A stretch of 64,000 nucleotides of DNA, taken from assembly GCA_027886175.1 (NCBI GenBank), contig JAJNNQ010000078.1, positions 248,001-312,000 on the forward strand. Reading direction: 5' to 3'. The notes below the pieces were generated by a model. It did no database searches. It was not told the DNA's origin and saw only the letters and a list, made by a program, of their open reading frames with translations. The position numbers and the translations under genes are program-made. How positions within the stretch are numbered: the stretch's first letter is position 1; the number at the start of each line of letters is the position of its first letter. The stretch is from Phylloscopus collybita (lineage: Eukaryota > Chordata > Aves > Passeriformes > Phylloscopidae). Shown here piece by piece: positions 34,674 to 46,954 of the stretch.

Positions 34674-36399
34674 TGTCTAGGTTTGAGCGACAGGTGTCTG
34701 CTGAGGAAGGAGGAGCCTCCCTTGGAGTGGAGAATTCAAACCCCACTTCCTGTGAATTATTATAATTTTGAAAATTCAGGGGCTCTCAGGCACAGGTATG
34801 GGGACAGGAATCACAGTTCTTTCCTGGTGTGTATAACCAGGCAAACAAACACCACCACCCACAGCATTGATAACAAACAGAACCAGGAGCCCAGGAACAG
34901 CTTCCCTGAGCGCGGCACTTTCCCCTGGGGTGCAGTTCCGGGCACAGCCGGCAGGGGCGCTGGTGGCTCCCGGTGGGCAGGGCAGGTGCGATGATCCCCC
35001 CGCGGCTGCAGGGGGCGCTGTGGCGTGGGCTCGGGGAGCGCGCGGTGATGGCGGCTTTGTCCGGGACGGGAAGGGATGGAGGAGAGGCTTTGCTTCACAG
35101 AGCCCTGGGGCTGCCCATCCCAGTGCCCCAGCAGGACTCTCGGAAGCAGCAAGCTGGGCCAGCAAGATGTCCCAGCAAGCAGGGGGTGTGGGGCTACAGT
35201 GCAGCGAAAGCTTGGAGCAGTGCTGAAGAAGCAGCAGGGGTGGGACAGCAGCAGCCCGGCTCCCAGCAGGGAAGAGAGGGTTGAGCTCAAGATCCCAGGC
35301 ACTCGAGCAGAAGGGGATAGGTCCCTCTTTTAGTGGGGTGAGTGTTAGTAAGTCCCAGATCAGTGGCTGCTCTTGCAGGCAAAGGCTCACCCCACAGCAG
35401 AAGAAAGCAGGACAGAGCTGGGCTCCAGCAGCAGCAGCAAATTCCCTTCCCCAAGCAGCAGCTCCGATTGTCCTCCCCCAAAGCCGAGAGAGAGAGAGAG
35501 AGAGCCAGCAGCTGCCCCAGCTCCGTCTTTTACCTGCCCAATTCTCACGGCATCTCTGCCCCTCGGAGACAAATTTCCAGATAATGTCGCATTGTGCCTT
35601 TAACATTACCCTAAGGTTTCCAAGGTGGGTTTGCTTTGGGGTTTCTCCCTCGCCAGGATAGAATTACCTGGCCAATCCAAAGGGGTTTGATTTTAATATA
35701 AGGGATCTCCTTGCCACCTCTGGAAAAATTCCAAGGAGGCCGTTGAAGGGATTGGCCAGAAGAGAAATGGCCCACCCCTCCCCAAAGGTGATTTGACCCT
35801 TAGGCTGCCCTTCTACCCTCGGGTCACACCCCTCCCTCTCAGATTGGTCAGTTCATTGCCCTTCCCCCTTCTCCCTCTCCTGGGTAAAACACGGGGAGAG
35901 CCGCATGGTCTTTGTTCTGCCCTGGGAGTCACACTGTTCAGAAGTCCTGCAGGGACTGGGATAAACCTCTGGATGAAACTTCCATACAGATCCAGCCTCC
36001 TATCTTCACTGATCATCCTGCCTTTCTGAGAGGGTCACACAGGATTTATCCTGCCACAGCTCATTGCCACACCCCGGGTCCGAGGCTGCCTGGAGCCTTG
36101 GGACAAGCCTGGACTTGCCTGAGTGGTCTTTGCTTGTAGCTGGCAGTGCAAAGAGAATATCCCTGTGGGACGAACCTGGAGTTGTTCTCCCAGCACAGCT
36201 ACCACGGGATATCCCTGTCCCAAGCTGTGATTACTCACAGCTTTAAGATAAGAGAAGTGCAACCAGATGCCCTCCTCCCCCGAGCTTGATCACTTGTTGT
36301 GTTTCTTCTAGTACCCAGTTGTTAGTGTTTCCTAGCAACTTATGGGAAAAAGTTCTGTAAGTAAGGAGGAACAAACGGAAAGAAACCTAACCTGCAACA
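34674..36399 (-). mobile_element. Long LTR-like element, right-arm copy
   Basis: Inverted partner of 13860-15540. On minus it starts TGTTGCAGG and ends AACCTAGACA, flanked by CCATG on both sides. A (GA)n run lies near 35488. The 276- and 163-codon frames seen in the left arm are also open here. Confidence 0.55.
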
Positions 36400-36612
36400 C
36401 ATGGGCATGGTCACAGTCATGGTCACCACATGGTCATGGTCATCTCATTATCATCTTGTGGTCAACTCATGGCCCAAATCATTTCATGGTCATCTCATGG
36501 TCATGGTTGTGTCATGGTCAACTCATTGCCACAATCATATCATGGTCATGTCAGGATCATAGCTGAGTCATCATTATGGCCATCTCATGGTCATGGCCAT
36601 CTCATGGTCATG
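36400..36612. repeat. CATGAC satellite block 2, right arm
   Basis: Counterpart of 13641-13859. Confidence 0.9.
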
Positions 36613-37016
36613 TGTAGCAATGGGGAACAATGACACACGGACCTCCTTGCTTGCTCCAAAGAAGATCATTTATTGTAACCAACCGAGCCTTTTTAAACTT
36701 GAAACTTAACCCAAACGTCACCAAACTTAACCAAAACAAGCACACATTGGCTGCCTGTCACTGCAGTATCGCTGTTGATGCGTCCCTTTAGTCAGTCAGC
36801 TCTCCAATCATATGGTGTCCACACATCTCCCCAAACAATCACTGCTTCACCCATAAGGTGACCACCAACCCACTCTCTGTGTTCAATCTGACCTGCAGCT
36901 GAACTCTTCCCTGAGTGCTTTTCGGTGAATAAAAGTGAACAGGATTTAATAAAGGTGGAAAGGGCCCTTATTCTGCAAGGCTTTCCTTTATTTCCTTATT
37001 TTCCTTATTTCCCACA
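36613..37016 (-). mobile_element. Solo LTR (0.4 kb), right-arm copy
   Basis: On minus it starts TGTGGGAAATAAGG and ends ATTGCTACA. Inverted partner of 13249-13640, slightly longer because of an extra short AAATAAGG-type unit. Confidence 0.65.
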
Positions 37017-37520
37017 GTTATGGTCAGCACCATCATCTTCTGGTTGTGGTCATCTCATGGTCTTGATCACCACATAGCCATGGTGCGTTGTGGTCATCTC
37101 ATGGTCACCTCTTGGTTGAGATCGTGTCATGGTCACAGTCATGGTCATCTCAATGCCTTCATCATTTCATGGCCATGGTGGTGTCATGGTAACAATCATC
37201 CTATGGTCATCTCATGGTCATGGCCATCTCATGGTCACAGTCATTTTCTGATCACCATCATCTTATGCTCATGGTCATCTCACTGTAACGGTCATCTCTG
37301 GATTGTCACCCCATGGTCATCTCATGGCCATGATGACATCAGGGTCACCTCAAGGCCATGGCACAACCATGGCCAACCCATGGTTATCTCTTGGTCCAGA
37401 TCATTTCAGGGTCAGTGTTGCGGTTGTGTCATGGTCACAGTCATGGTCATCTCAGGGTTGTGTCACTCATGGTCACTCTCATCTCACAGCCATGGCTCAT
37501 GTCATGGCCATGGTCATGGC
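37017..37520. repeat. CATGAC satellite block 1, right arm
   Basis: Counterpart of 12815-13248, with many GGTCATGG units. The 188-codon His/Ser-rich frame across it is an artefact. Confidence 0.9.
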
Positions 37521-37572
37521 CAGGGAACCTCTCTGAGATCCCGAACCCTGATTTTGGGACACTCAAAGACTG

Positions 37573-38440
37573 TTGGGGACAACTAAGCCTGGCCTGACCC
37601 CTCCCCTGATCCCACTGCTGCTCCAGGAGCCCAATGCAGCCAAACCTCTCCTGGGAACACCTTGGACATGGGACATGGAGCTGGAAATGAATCCCAAGGG
37701 ATGCAGCTGGATGTGTTGGCAAGTCCCCAACCTCCTCCTGGTGTCCCCAACCTGCTCCTGGAGTCTCTGTTCCAGTCCTGGTGTCTCCATTCTCATTCAT
37801 GTGTCCCCATCCCTGTCCCCATTTGAGGCAATGCCGGTGTTCTTCAGCTCAGCCAGCTCCCAGCACCGGTGCCAGGAGTGGGCTGCCCCCAGAAAGCCAG
37901 GCAATCCGGGGCACAGCTGCTCTATAGCACAGGTGGCACGCATCCAGGGCAGGGACAAGGGACAGGGAGAGGCCTTCTGTGTGATTTCCAAAGGTGTTTA
38001 TTGCCCAGAGGGTCAGGGACAGAAAAAGGCACAGAACCTGGGCTTGCAGGGGCTTCTAAGTGGGGGAGGTCTTGGGAGAGGATACAATTTCCAACCAATC
38101 AGGGTGACATGGGGGAGGAACATAAGGCAGGGAGTACAATGCACAGAGCAATGAAAGAACACAAGGGGAGGGAACAGTTTAAACCAACCACTGGGGCGTC
38201 GAAGGTTGGGGGATTGACAGGGAAGGGTCTGGAAGAAGGGGCAGGGTGAGGGAAGGATTGACAATTCTGTAGGAGGAGGGAAGGGCAGGTCTAGGGAAGA
38301 TAGATGACAAGGGCAGAACCAACAATACAGGGGGAAAGGAACAATCCATTAGGGATAAAATACACTGTAACAATACAAAATATGGGTGGTGTATAAAACT
38401 GAACATTAAAACTGAGCTGCAATTGGAAACAATAAAAATA
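37573..38440 (-). other. Inverted copy of MHC class II 3' UTR and downstream DNA
   Basis: Matches 11850-12790 in reverse, including the poly(A) signal (TTTATTGCC near 37998 on plus). By eye it is about 95 percent identical, with a 12-bp gap. It stops at CAATAAAAATA near 38440. No class II exon follows, so this is a gene fragment and not a second MHC gene. Confidence 0.85.
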
Positions 38441-38454
38441 CGGCACAACAACAG

Positions 38455-38528
38455 ATAAACATCTCCCCAGCTGCTTTCAACAGATGAAACAGAATACACA
38501 TTTTTGATCGCATAACCTAACACACCCA
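38455..38528 (-). mobile_element. Truncated LTR at the junction of the two inverted duplications
   Basis: On minus it starts TGTGTTAGGTTATG. It matches the beginning of the LTR at 56598-57014 (TGTCTTGGGTTATGG) for about 75 bp and then breaks off at the MHC-derived DNA. The join between duplication 1 and duplication 2 therefore lies inside an LTR. Confidence 0.55.
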
Positions 38529-39823
38529 TGCCAGGGTTTGGGGGTTCCAGGCCCCTCCTCCTCAGTGTGGGGGGTCTCATCCCTCATTTCCCTTAATTCA
38601 GGCACCTCCTGGCAGCTTTTTCCTGCAAAGAATCCATGAGTTTGGGGATTTTGGGGGGGCAGTTTTTGACAGGGACAGCTCTGTCTGGCTTTCCCCTCCC
38701 TCTTGTGGCCTCTCAGCTGCCCCCAACATCCTGGGGCTGCTGGGATTTCCCTCCTGGGGACAAGGACATTCATTCCCTTCCAGGAGCCCAATGCCTGGCT
38801 GGGGCTCCAGGACAGGGGCTCCTTGAGCAGCTGCCCCAGAACCTCCGCCAGGGTCTCCCAGCGCTGCTGGAGCCGCTCAGCCTGGGCTCCCCAAAGCCCT
38901 CAGCAAGCCCCAAGTCCCTCCCAGGAACTCTCAACTCCCTCACACCCAGCATCCCCCACAGCCCCTGCAAGTTCCCGCTGTGGCACTGGCCATGGCCCTG
39001 TCCCCACATGTCACTGGCCATGTCCCACCATGGCCTCACCCATGGCTGTCTCCCCACCAGGTTTCCATCCCTGTCATTGTCCCCCACATCTCCATCTGAG
39101 CCCCTGTCCCCCTGTGTCCCCAGGAATGGCCACGTCACCCCCCATGTCCAGGTGTCCCCATGTCACTCTCCATGTCTGCGTCCCCCCACGTCCTCACCCA
39201 GGTCTTAGTTCAATGTCCTTATTTTTACCCCAGTGCGGGATTTTTTTAAAGGGATGAAGAGAAATGAAAAGCAAATCAAGGCCAAAAGAAAAGGGTTTCT
39301 GTGTCCGTGCCAACTGAGGATCCACCTGCTTGGATGGGAGGGAAGAACCTTTTTTGGAGGGGTTTCCACCCCACTGTCTCCAAAACCTTGATCTTGGCCC
39401 TAGATCATCACCATTTGGCTGCGAAAGACACCCTGGGGCAATAGAAAACCAAAATTGAGGAATCCCTGAGATTGGAAAAGACCTCCAAGACCATCCAGTA
39501 TTCCTTGAGGCCCCAGAAGATAGGACTGAACACAGAAGATTTTCTGGGGCTGAAAGTCAACAAATCCACTCTCCCCAAGGAATTCCCAGTGTCTGTCTGT
39601 GTCCCAATGGATATTCCTGCCCCTGCGATCATCCAGGTGCCCACGGGGAGACAGGAACCTGTGGAGCGCCCCCAGCCAGGTGTCTTCCCAACAGGGATCA
39701 CCAGGACCACAAATCACCAACGGGGGTCACTGGGGACCATCCAACGCCGATCTTCCAACAGGGGATGGAGCTGGAGCAGCACACGAAGCTCTTCCCGCTC
39801 TCAGGGCACTCCCAGGGCTTCCA

Positions 39824-40731
39824 TTAGTGGTGCCTCTGCTGGTGTTGGATCAACTGAGAGCTCCGTGAGAAGCTCTTCCCACACTCAGGACACTCGTAGG
39901 GCCTCTCTCCAGTGTGGATGCGCCGGTGCACAGTGAGGCTGGAGTTCTGCTTGAAGCCCTTCCCGCAGTCGGGGCAGCGGAAGGGCCTCTCCTCCGTGTG
40001 AATTCGCCGATGGACAAGGAGATCAGAGCTGGTATAAAAGCTCTTCCCACACTCGGGACACTCGTAGGGCCTCTCCCCAGTGTGGGTGCGCTGGTGGTAT
40101 TTCAGGCTGGAGCTGCATGCAAAGACCTTCCCACACTCCAAGCAAGTGTAGGGCCTTTCTCCAGTGTGGATCACCTGGTGCTGGATCAGGGCTGAGCTTT
40201 CTCTGAAGCTCTTCCCACATTCCCCACACTCATAGGGCTTTTCCCCAGTGTGGATCATCTGGTGTTGCCTAAGATTGGCCTTCCGGCTGAAGGTCATCCC
40301 ACATTCCCCACACCTGTGGGGCCGTTCCCCAGTGTGGATGACCTGGTGCTGGATCAGGGCCCAGCTTTCTCTGAAGCTCTTCCCGCATTCCCCACACTTG
40401 TAGGGCTTTTCCCCAGTGTGGATCTTCTGGTGTTGCCTAGGATTGCCCTTCCGGCTGAAGCTCATCAAACATTCCCCACACTCATAGGGCTTTTCCCCTG
40501 TGTGGATCCTCTGGTGCTGGATCAGGTAGCACCTGTAGCTGAAACCCTTCCCACATTCCAAGCACTTGTGGGGCTTCTCCCCTCCATCAGGCTTCTCCTC
40601 CAGCTCTGACCTCTGGCTGGATATCCGGCCGCCCTCCTGGCACAGGGTGGGTCTTTCCTCCTCGCAGCTCCTGGGCTGGGTTTGCAGCCCCTCCTCCTGC
40701 AGGAGCTCTGGGGCTTTTCCTCCTCCTCCAT
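39824..40731 (-). pseudogene. ZNF-C: nine-finger C2H2 gene with a 1-bp deletion before the fingers
   Basis: Nine C2H2 fingers are intact and in one frame (39824 to about 40590). The family ATG (40731) starts the usual [20 protein letters not shown]. One base is then missing near 40670 (GGAGCTGC where the others have GGGAGCTGC), so translation from this ATG leaves the finger frame and ends early. The finger frame itself stays open upstream to 40897, past the splice acceptor, so a different upstream exon phase or start could still give a finger protein. Second oddity: finger 2 reads [10 protein letters not shown], where the other fingers have GK or GM after the second Cys. Called a pseudogene with reserve. 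The first exon would end at 43984. Confidence 0.65.
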
Positions 40732-41679
40732 CCGGAAACTTCTTGGGAATGAAAAATCCTGGTTTGGAGAAAAAACAAGAGGAGAGCGCCTTAGGCTGGG
40801 GGTTCCTCCTTGCCCAAGTTCCTCTCAGGAAATCACTGGGCACCTTGTGTCTGGAAGAACCTCCAAAATACAGGAATTCACCCCAGAAGTCTTCCAAACA
40901 TCAAGACACAGATCAAAAACTCCCCAAACATCAAGACTCAGACAAAAACTCTTCAAAAATATAAAGATTCAGCCCCTTGCTAAAAACCAAAGCACCAACA
41001 TTTAGCCCCAAAAAGCTCAGAAACACCAAGATTCACTCCCAGGAAAATCCTGGATCCCCCTCCCCAGTCACCTGATGCATGTGGGGGGCAACACTCCCGG
41101 GGCTGGGGGAGGCTGCAGATCCAGGGCTGGGAGGAACCTTGTGGTGCCTCTTCTTCCTGCTCCTCCTCCTGTGCCCCTACTCTTCCTCACACTCCTCTTC
41201 CTCCTACTATTCCTCCTTCTCCTGCACAATCCCACCTTCTCCTGCCACATGCATCCTTTGACCATTTTGTTCTTCATCCCTGCTTCTCCTTCCCTTCTCC
41301 TCCTGCACCCAGGATTGACTGGGGACCCGAGAGTGTCCAGGAGACAGACGAGTGACAGATCGGGGGGGGCTGCAGGGAGTCAGCAGGGAGAGAGCACTGA
41401 AAATCTCATCAGTGAAGACACTGGGATCTTCAGGGAAGAAACAGGGCAGGGCATCCATGCAGGGTGGAAAAGGGAAAGCCAGGAAGGGGTCCCAGCAAAA
41501 GGGACCAAGATCTCAAAATATCTCTGAAGGGTTTCTTGGGAGAATGTTGAGGCAGTTTGCACATTCTCTCAGAGGTGATGAAGGAAATGGACACCCAGGG
41601 GGGAAATTAAGGAACTCAAGAAGGGATTTAGACAACAGGGCATGGATGGTGTTGGTGTGCTGGGAAGGGAAAGGGTGAA

Positions 41680-42183
41680 GTGGCTCAGCAGCTGTCAGAG
41701 GATGAGCACCCACAGGCACTCAGGGGGGCTGCAGGAGGGGCAGAAGAAGCCCCTGCAGCACTTGGTCACAAAGGCACAGCAGGGGAAGGCAAGAAGGGAG
41801 GAGGAAAAGGCCAAGGGGAAGGCAAAGGCCATGGCAGAGTTTCTACAGCCCCTGAGGGATCAAGCCCAGGGCCCAAGGGGGCCCCAGCACCCAGGGCACC
41901 GGCTCGGCCACAAGGACCTGGCAGAGGCATTGCCCTCCTGGGCAGGGGAGAGCCGACCCAAACAGCCCCTGGCAAGGAATCAGGCTTCCAGCTGCAGGGC
42001 ACAACTACACTGCAAGCAATAATTACATTACAAGCTGTCCTCCAAATAAGAACCAAGCAGACAGATCCAGCTCCTGAGTCTGGCCCACCACTCCATTCCA
42101 ACCAAGAACAGAACATTTCACCATGGGATGGGATCAGATTATCCATGAGCAGAAGGAGGAGCACAGTGGGGAAAATTAAATGA
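41680..42183 (+). other. Open frame antisense in the ZNF-C intron, possible gag relic
   Basis: 167 codons, the counterpart of 18950-19597. Upstream the C intron is shorter: a segment of about 170 bp seen in A between the GGGAAGAGAAAGGG block and the frame is missing. Confidence 0.3.
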
Positions 42184-43049
42184 CTCAAGATGCTGGTGGC
42201 AAAGAAATGACAACGCAAAAATGGTGAAAGAGAGAGCAAAGGAAATAAGAAAGCAGTTCATGGTCCGGCCCAAACGTGGAAAAGATGGGAATGAGACAGG
42301 GTTTCAGGGTTCCCTGGCACACCAGGGGTTAAACGAATGCTCTTCCTCCTCTTCTGTGCTACAGCAAGTCTCATCTTTGGGCCATGCAGGACACCTTGCT
42401 GAGTGCAGCTCATTCAGCAGCTGAGCAAGGGGATGCAGGTGGCAGCCAGGCCTCCTGAGCCACAAATGGCTACAAAAGGACAGGGAATTGTTGAAAATGA
42501 CCCGAGAATATTGGCTTTCACATTTGTGTCTTGGTCTTTATCTGTGGTTATTGATTGTAAGCACAGTGCAGTTTAGAATCCCTTTGAGCTGCTTGCTAAT
42601 TTAACCTCATTGCTCATTTGAAGTCTGCACCGTGTAACTCATGGAAGCAGCAGTGTGATGAGTATTTGATGTTGATGTAGACACCTTACAGCTTATAGAA
42701 CTAAGAATGGGATGAATGTATTGTACTGTAGGCATTAGCAAAATAGAAAATGGTCAAATACTTGTGTGTAACCCAGAGAACTCTATAAAGCAATCAGGGT
42801 GTTTCCCACAGCTGCTGACTGACCTCTCCAAGGGATGAGATAAGGGCGACACAAACCAGAGCAGCAGAGAAGAATGAGAGAAGAGTTTGTGAACTGTTCC
42901 CTCTCCGGGAAGTGTGAAACAACTGGATGAGGCCACAAGAAAAAATCAAATAGATTGACCTGATCTGCACGATGTTATGTAGATATGCCAGGGCAGAAAA
43001 CCAAAATAAAGTTTCTGTAACATCAAACGATGCTAAGAATGTTTGAACA

Positions 43050-43736
43050 GAGCATGAAACTCATGAATATGTATGTACCTCAGTAAAGGAACAGCACAGA
43101 GATAAGGCTGCCTTAATGTGCAGGGTGTTCCTTGGCTGATGGCCCAAAAGTCCTCCAAATATCAAGACACAGATCAAAAACTCACCAAATATCCAGAATC
43201 AGCCAAAACCTCTTTTGCATCATAACGATGTCCTGTAAATGGGGACATGAAAGGAAGAAGTAGAAAGTGTCATTACAAACAAATGCTGGGAATCTGCTTG
43301 GAGATAAGGCCAGGGACTTGGATATAAGGAAGGGACAGAAGAAGCCCTCAGTTCCAAAAAATGTTACTCATTGACACGGACTGCTGCTCTGCCGAGATCC
43401 TGCGTAATTTCTCAACATGGAGAAGAAGAACAAAGACTGAACAGAGCCGTGAATATCGGATGTTATACAAAAGGGGGGTGCATATTAACGAGGACATGCA
43501 GCAGGCGGGTGGGGAAGTCTGAACTTTCCAAGGACTTTCGCCACTGGGCAAAGGGAGAGGGAGATGCAGAAGGGAAAATCAGGATAAAAAGGAGGCTGCG
43601 AACTACAACAACTGGAGAGACCGCAGGGCAAATGCCGCATGGCCTCTCCCTTTGTTCATGAACAAAGTCACTTTTACAGGACTCCTCTGGGTCCTTCGGG
43701 GACAGAAACCTCTGGCGATGCCAATTTTCCCTCACA
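43050..43736 (+). mobile_element. ERVK-type LTR beside the ZNF-C first exon (start uncertain)
   Basis: Uninterrupted version of the LTR end at 27996-28167. It runs through GAGATGCAGAAGGG (the empty site of the 7-kb ERV) to CCTCACA at 43736. The upstream boundary is a guess based on the ATGTATGTACCTCAGTAAAG text. Confidence 0.45.
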
Positions 43737-43984
43737 GGCCCGGGGACAGCGCAGCCACCTCCGTCCTACCCACAGGAACCGGGACGAGCCAGCGCTGCTC
43801 CGGCCCCGGCTCCTGCCCAGGCACCCGCGGGAAGGAGACCGCGGGCAGCCGCTCCCGCAGCGCCCTCAGGGCACGGGGAACACGGCGCGGACACGGCACA
43901 ACCCAGCCACAGCCAGAGCCCCCTGCCGCCCCCTCCGCCCGCAGCCAGCCCCGAGCCCCGGCACAACCCAGCGCGGCTCCCACC

Positions 43985-44549
43985 TGCGCCGGGGCCGCTC
44001 CTCAGTCGAGGTTTCCGAGCAATGCCGGAATTCAGCGATAGGGAGGCGAGTTCCTGCCGTGGGCAGAGCCCGCCGCTCGTCGTGACTGGCTGGTTCTGCC
44101 GTCACTCTTCGATCTCGTGCGCTGATTGGGCAGCGCGGGGACAAGCACAGCCCCTGTTCCGTCCCCCGGGCGCTCCCGGCCCGCGCTGGGCCCCGCCGGG
44201 GCCGGGCTGGCTCCACCCCCCGGGGCCGCCGATCTGCGGAGCCTGTCAATCAACAGCGATCGGTCTCGTGGCCACGCCCACAGAGGGATGACAGTGGGGG
44301 TGGGTACACTGTGCCGTGTGCAGAGCCCGCCCCTGGCTCGCTGCCATTGGCTGGTGTTGCCGTCACTCCTGGTTCTGGCTGCGCGCTGATTGGGCAGAGC
44401 GGGCAGAAGCGCGGCACCGGTGTCCGCCCGCGGTCGGCCCTGGCGCAGCAGAGGCGCCATTTTCTGAGCGTCCGTGCGGGCCCGGGAGCGGCGGCAGCGG
44501 CCGGAGCCCCGTGAGGCGGCGGCGGAGCTCGGAGGCGGCCCCGGCGCAG
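43985..44549. promoter_or_regulatory. Divergent CpG-rich promoter between ZNF-C and ZNF-D
   Basis: Inverted relative to the promoter at 28416-28980: its left half resembles the B side and its right half the A side. First-exon ends with CGGCGCAG|GTGGGAGCC lie at 43984 (minus) and 44549 (plus). CTGATTGG boxes (near 44121 and 44384) each follow a GCCGTCACTC motif by about 20 bases, and CCATTGGCTGG lies near 44343. GGCGCCATTTTC near 44453 is a YY1-like site. Confidence 0.65.
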
Positions 44550-46365
44550 GTGGGAGCCGCGCTGGGTTGTGCCGGGGCTCGGGGCTGGCTGCGGGCGGAG
44601 GGGGCGGCAGGGGGCTCTGGGTGTGGCTCGGTTGTGCCGTGTCCGCGCCGTGTTCCCCGTGCCCTGAGGGCGCTGCGGGAGCGGCTGCCCGCGGTCTCCT
44701 TCCCGCGGGTGCCTGGGCAGGAGCCGGGGCCGGAGCAGCGCTGGCTCGTCCCGGTTCCTGTGGGTAGGACGGAGGCGGCTGCACTGTCCCAGGGCCTGAG
44801 CGGGAAAATTGGCATCGCCAGAGGTTTCTGTCCCCGAAGGAGCCAGAGGAGTCCTGTAAAAGTGACTTTATTGATGAACAAAGGGAGAGGCCATGCGGCA
44901 TTTGCCATGCGGTCTCTCCAATTGTTGTAGTTCGCAGCCTCCTTTTTATCCTGATTTTCCCTTCTGCATCTCCCTCTCCCTTTGCCCAGTGGCGAAGGTC
45001 CTTGGAAAGTTCAGACTTCCCGATCCGCCTGCTGCATGTCCTCGTTAATATGCACCCCCCTTTTGTATAACATAAAATATTCACGGCTCTGATCAGGCTT
45101 TGTTCTTCTTCTCCGTGTTCAGGAATTCAGCAGGATCTTGGCTGAGCAGCAGTCCCTGTCAATGAGTAACATTTTCTGAAACTGATGTTTTTTCTCGTTC
45201 GTTCCTTATCTCCAAGTCCGTGGCCATATCTCCAAGCAGATTCACTCACTGACTCTGTTTTTTCTTTCTGGGTCCTCTTTGGTTTTGGAATTATTGTCAG
45301 TGACCTCAATTCTGAGAAAAACGAGAATTCAGTCTTAGAATATTTTCCAAAAGTCCAGTAAGGGAAAAAATTGGACAATGCCCAGTGCTGGCGTGTTCCT
45401 GGCCATCAGCCAAGGAACACCCTGCACATTAAGGCAGCCTTATCTATGTCCTGTTCCTTTACTGAGGTACATACATATTTATGAGTTTCATGCTCTACTC
45501 AAACATTCCTGGCAGCTTTTGATGGTTTAGAAACTTGTCTTTATTTTAGTTTTCTGCTCTGGCTTATCTACATAACATCCTGCAGATCAGGTCAATCTCT
45601 TTTATTTCTTCTTGTGGCCTCATCCTGTTGTTTCACATTTCCCAGAGAGCAAACAGTTCACAAACTCTTCTCTCATTCTTCTCTGCTGCTCTGGTTTGTG
45701 TGGCCCTTATCTCATCCCTTGGAGAGGTCAGCAGCAGCTGCGGGAAACAACCTGATTGCTTTAAACAGTTCTCTGGGTTACACACAAGTATTTGACCATT
45801 TTCTATTTTGCTCAGGCCTACAGTACAATATATTCATCCCATTCTTAGTTCTATAAGCTGTAAGGTGTCTACATCAACATCAAATACTCATCACACTGCT
45901 GCTTCCATGAGTTACACGGTGCAGACTTCAAATGAGCAATGAGGTTAAATTAGCAAGCAGCTCAAAGGGATTCTAAACTGCACTGTGCTTACAATCAATA
46001 ACCACAGATAAATACCAAGACCCAAATGTGAAAGCCAATATTCTCGAGTCATTTTCAACAATTCCCTGTCCTTTTGTAGCCGTTTGTGGCTCAGGAGGCC
46101 TGGCTGCCACCTGCATCCCCTTGCTCAGCTGCTGAATGAGCTGCACTCAGCAAGGTGTCCTGCATGGCCCAAAGATGAGAGTTGCTGTAGCACAGAAGAG
46201 GAGGAAGAGCATTTGTTTAACCCCTGGTGTTCCAGGGAAGCCCGAAACCGTGTCCCATTCCCATCCTTTCCATGTTTGGGCCGGAACATGAGCTGCTTTC
46301 TTATTTCCTTTATTCTCTGTTTCCCCACTTTTCCATTGTCGTCTCTTTGCCAACAGCATCTTGAG

Positions 46366-46881
46366 TCATTTAATTTTCCACACTGTGCTCCTCCTTCTGC
46401 TCATGGATAATCTGATCCCATCCCATGGTGAAATGTTGTGTTCTTGGTTTGAGTGGATTGGTGGGCCAGACTCAGGGGCTGGATCTGTCTGCTTGGTTCT
46501 TATTTGGAGGACAGCTTGTAATGTAATTATTGCTTGCAGTGTCCTTGTGCCCTGCAGCTGGAAGCCTGATTCCTTGCCAGGGGCTATTTGGGTCGGCTCT
46601 CCCCTGCCCAGGAGGGCAATGCCTCTGCCAGGTGTTTGTGGCCGATCCGGTGCCCTGGGTGCTGGGGCCCCCTTGGGCCCTGGGCTTGATCCCTCAGGGG
46701 CTGTAGAAACTCTGCCATGGCCTTTGCCTTCCCCTTGGCCTTTTCCTCCTCCCTTCTTGCCTTCCCCTGCTGTGCCTTTGTGACCAAGTGCTGCAGGGGC
46801 TTCTTGTGCCCCTCCTGCAGCCCCCCTGAGTGCCTGTGGGTGCTCATCCTCTGACAGCTGCTGAGCTTTCTGCAAAACCAT
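46366..46881 (-). other. Open frame antisense in the ZNF-D intron, possible gag relic
   Basis: 171 codons, close to the B-intron version at 30796-31311. Same reservations. Confidence 0.3.
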
Positions 46882-46954
46882 TCATTTCTGTAGGGACCCA
46901 ATCAAAGTCAGATTCAAGGATAATGTGGATCCTTGCAGGTGGAATCCCCATTTG

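Larger units (their letters stand above)
28980..38440. repeat. Right arm of inverted duplication 1
   Basis: Reverse-complement counterpart of 11850-28415 without the 7-kb ERV. It ends inside the MHC 3'UTR sequence (about 38440), so MHC coding exons were not copied. The intron of ZNF-B (28981-32185) holds the shared ERVK-type LTR and the antisense open frame. Confidence 0.85.
38455..43984. repeat. Left arm of inverted duplication 2
   Basis: Matches 44549-50658 plus 56186-56675 in reverse. It holds a CCCCATGTCAC minisatellite (38990-39190), the ZNF-C gene with CR1 tail, and its intron. 38529-39823 otherwise shows no gene. Confidence 0.8.

Noticed and set aside
37020..37586. 188-codon His/Ser/Trp-rich frame (and similar ones at 13693-14085, 15660-15962)
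   Set aside because: Translation of the CATGAC satellite. Several frames are open and repetitive, with no protein family.
37573..38440. Second MHC class II gene
   Set aside because: Only 3'UTR and downstream DNA are present; no exon precedes it.
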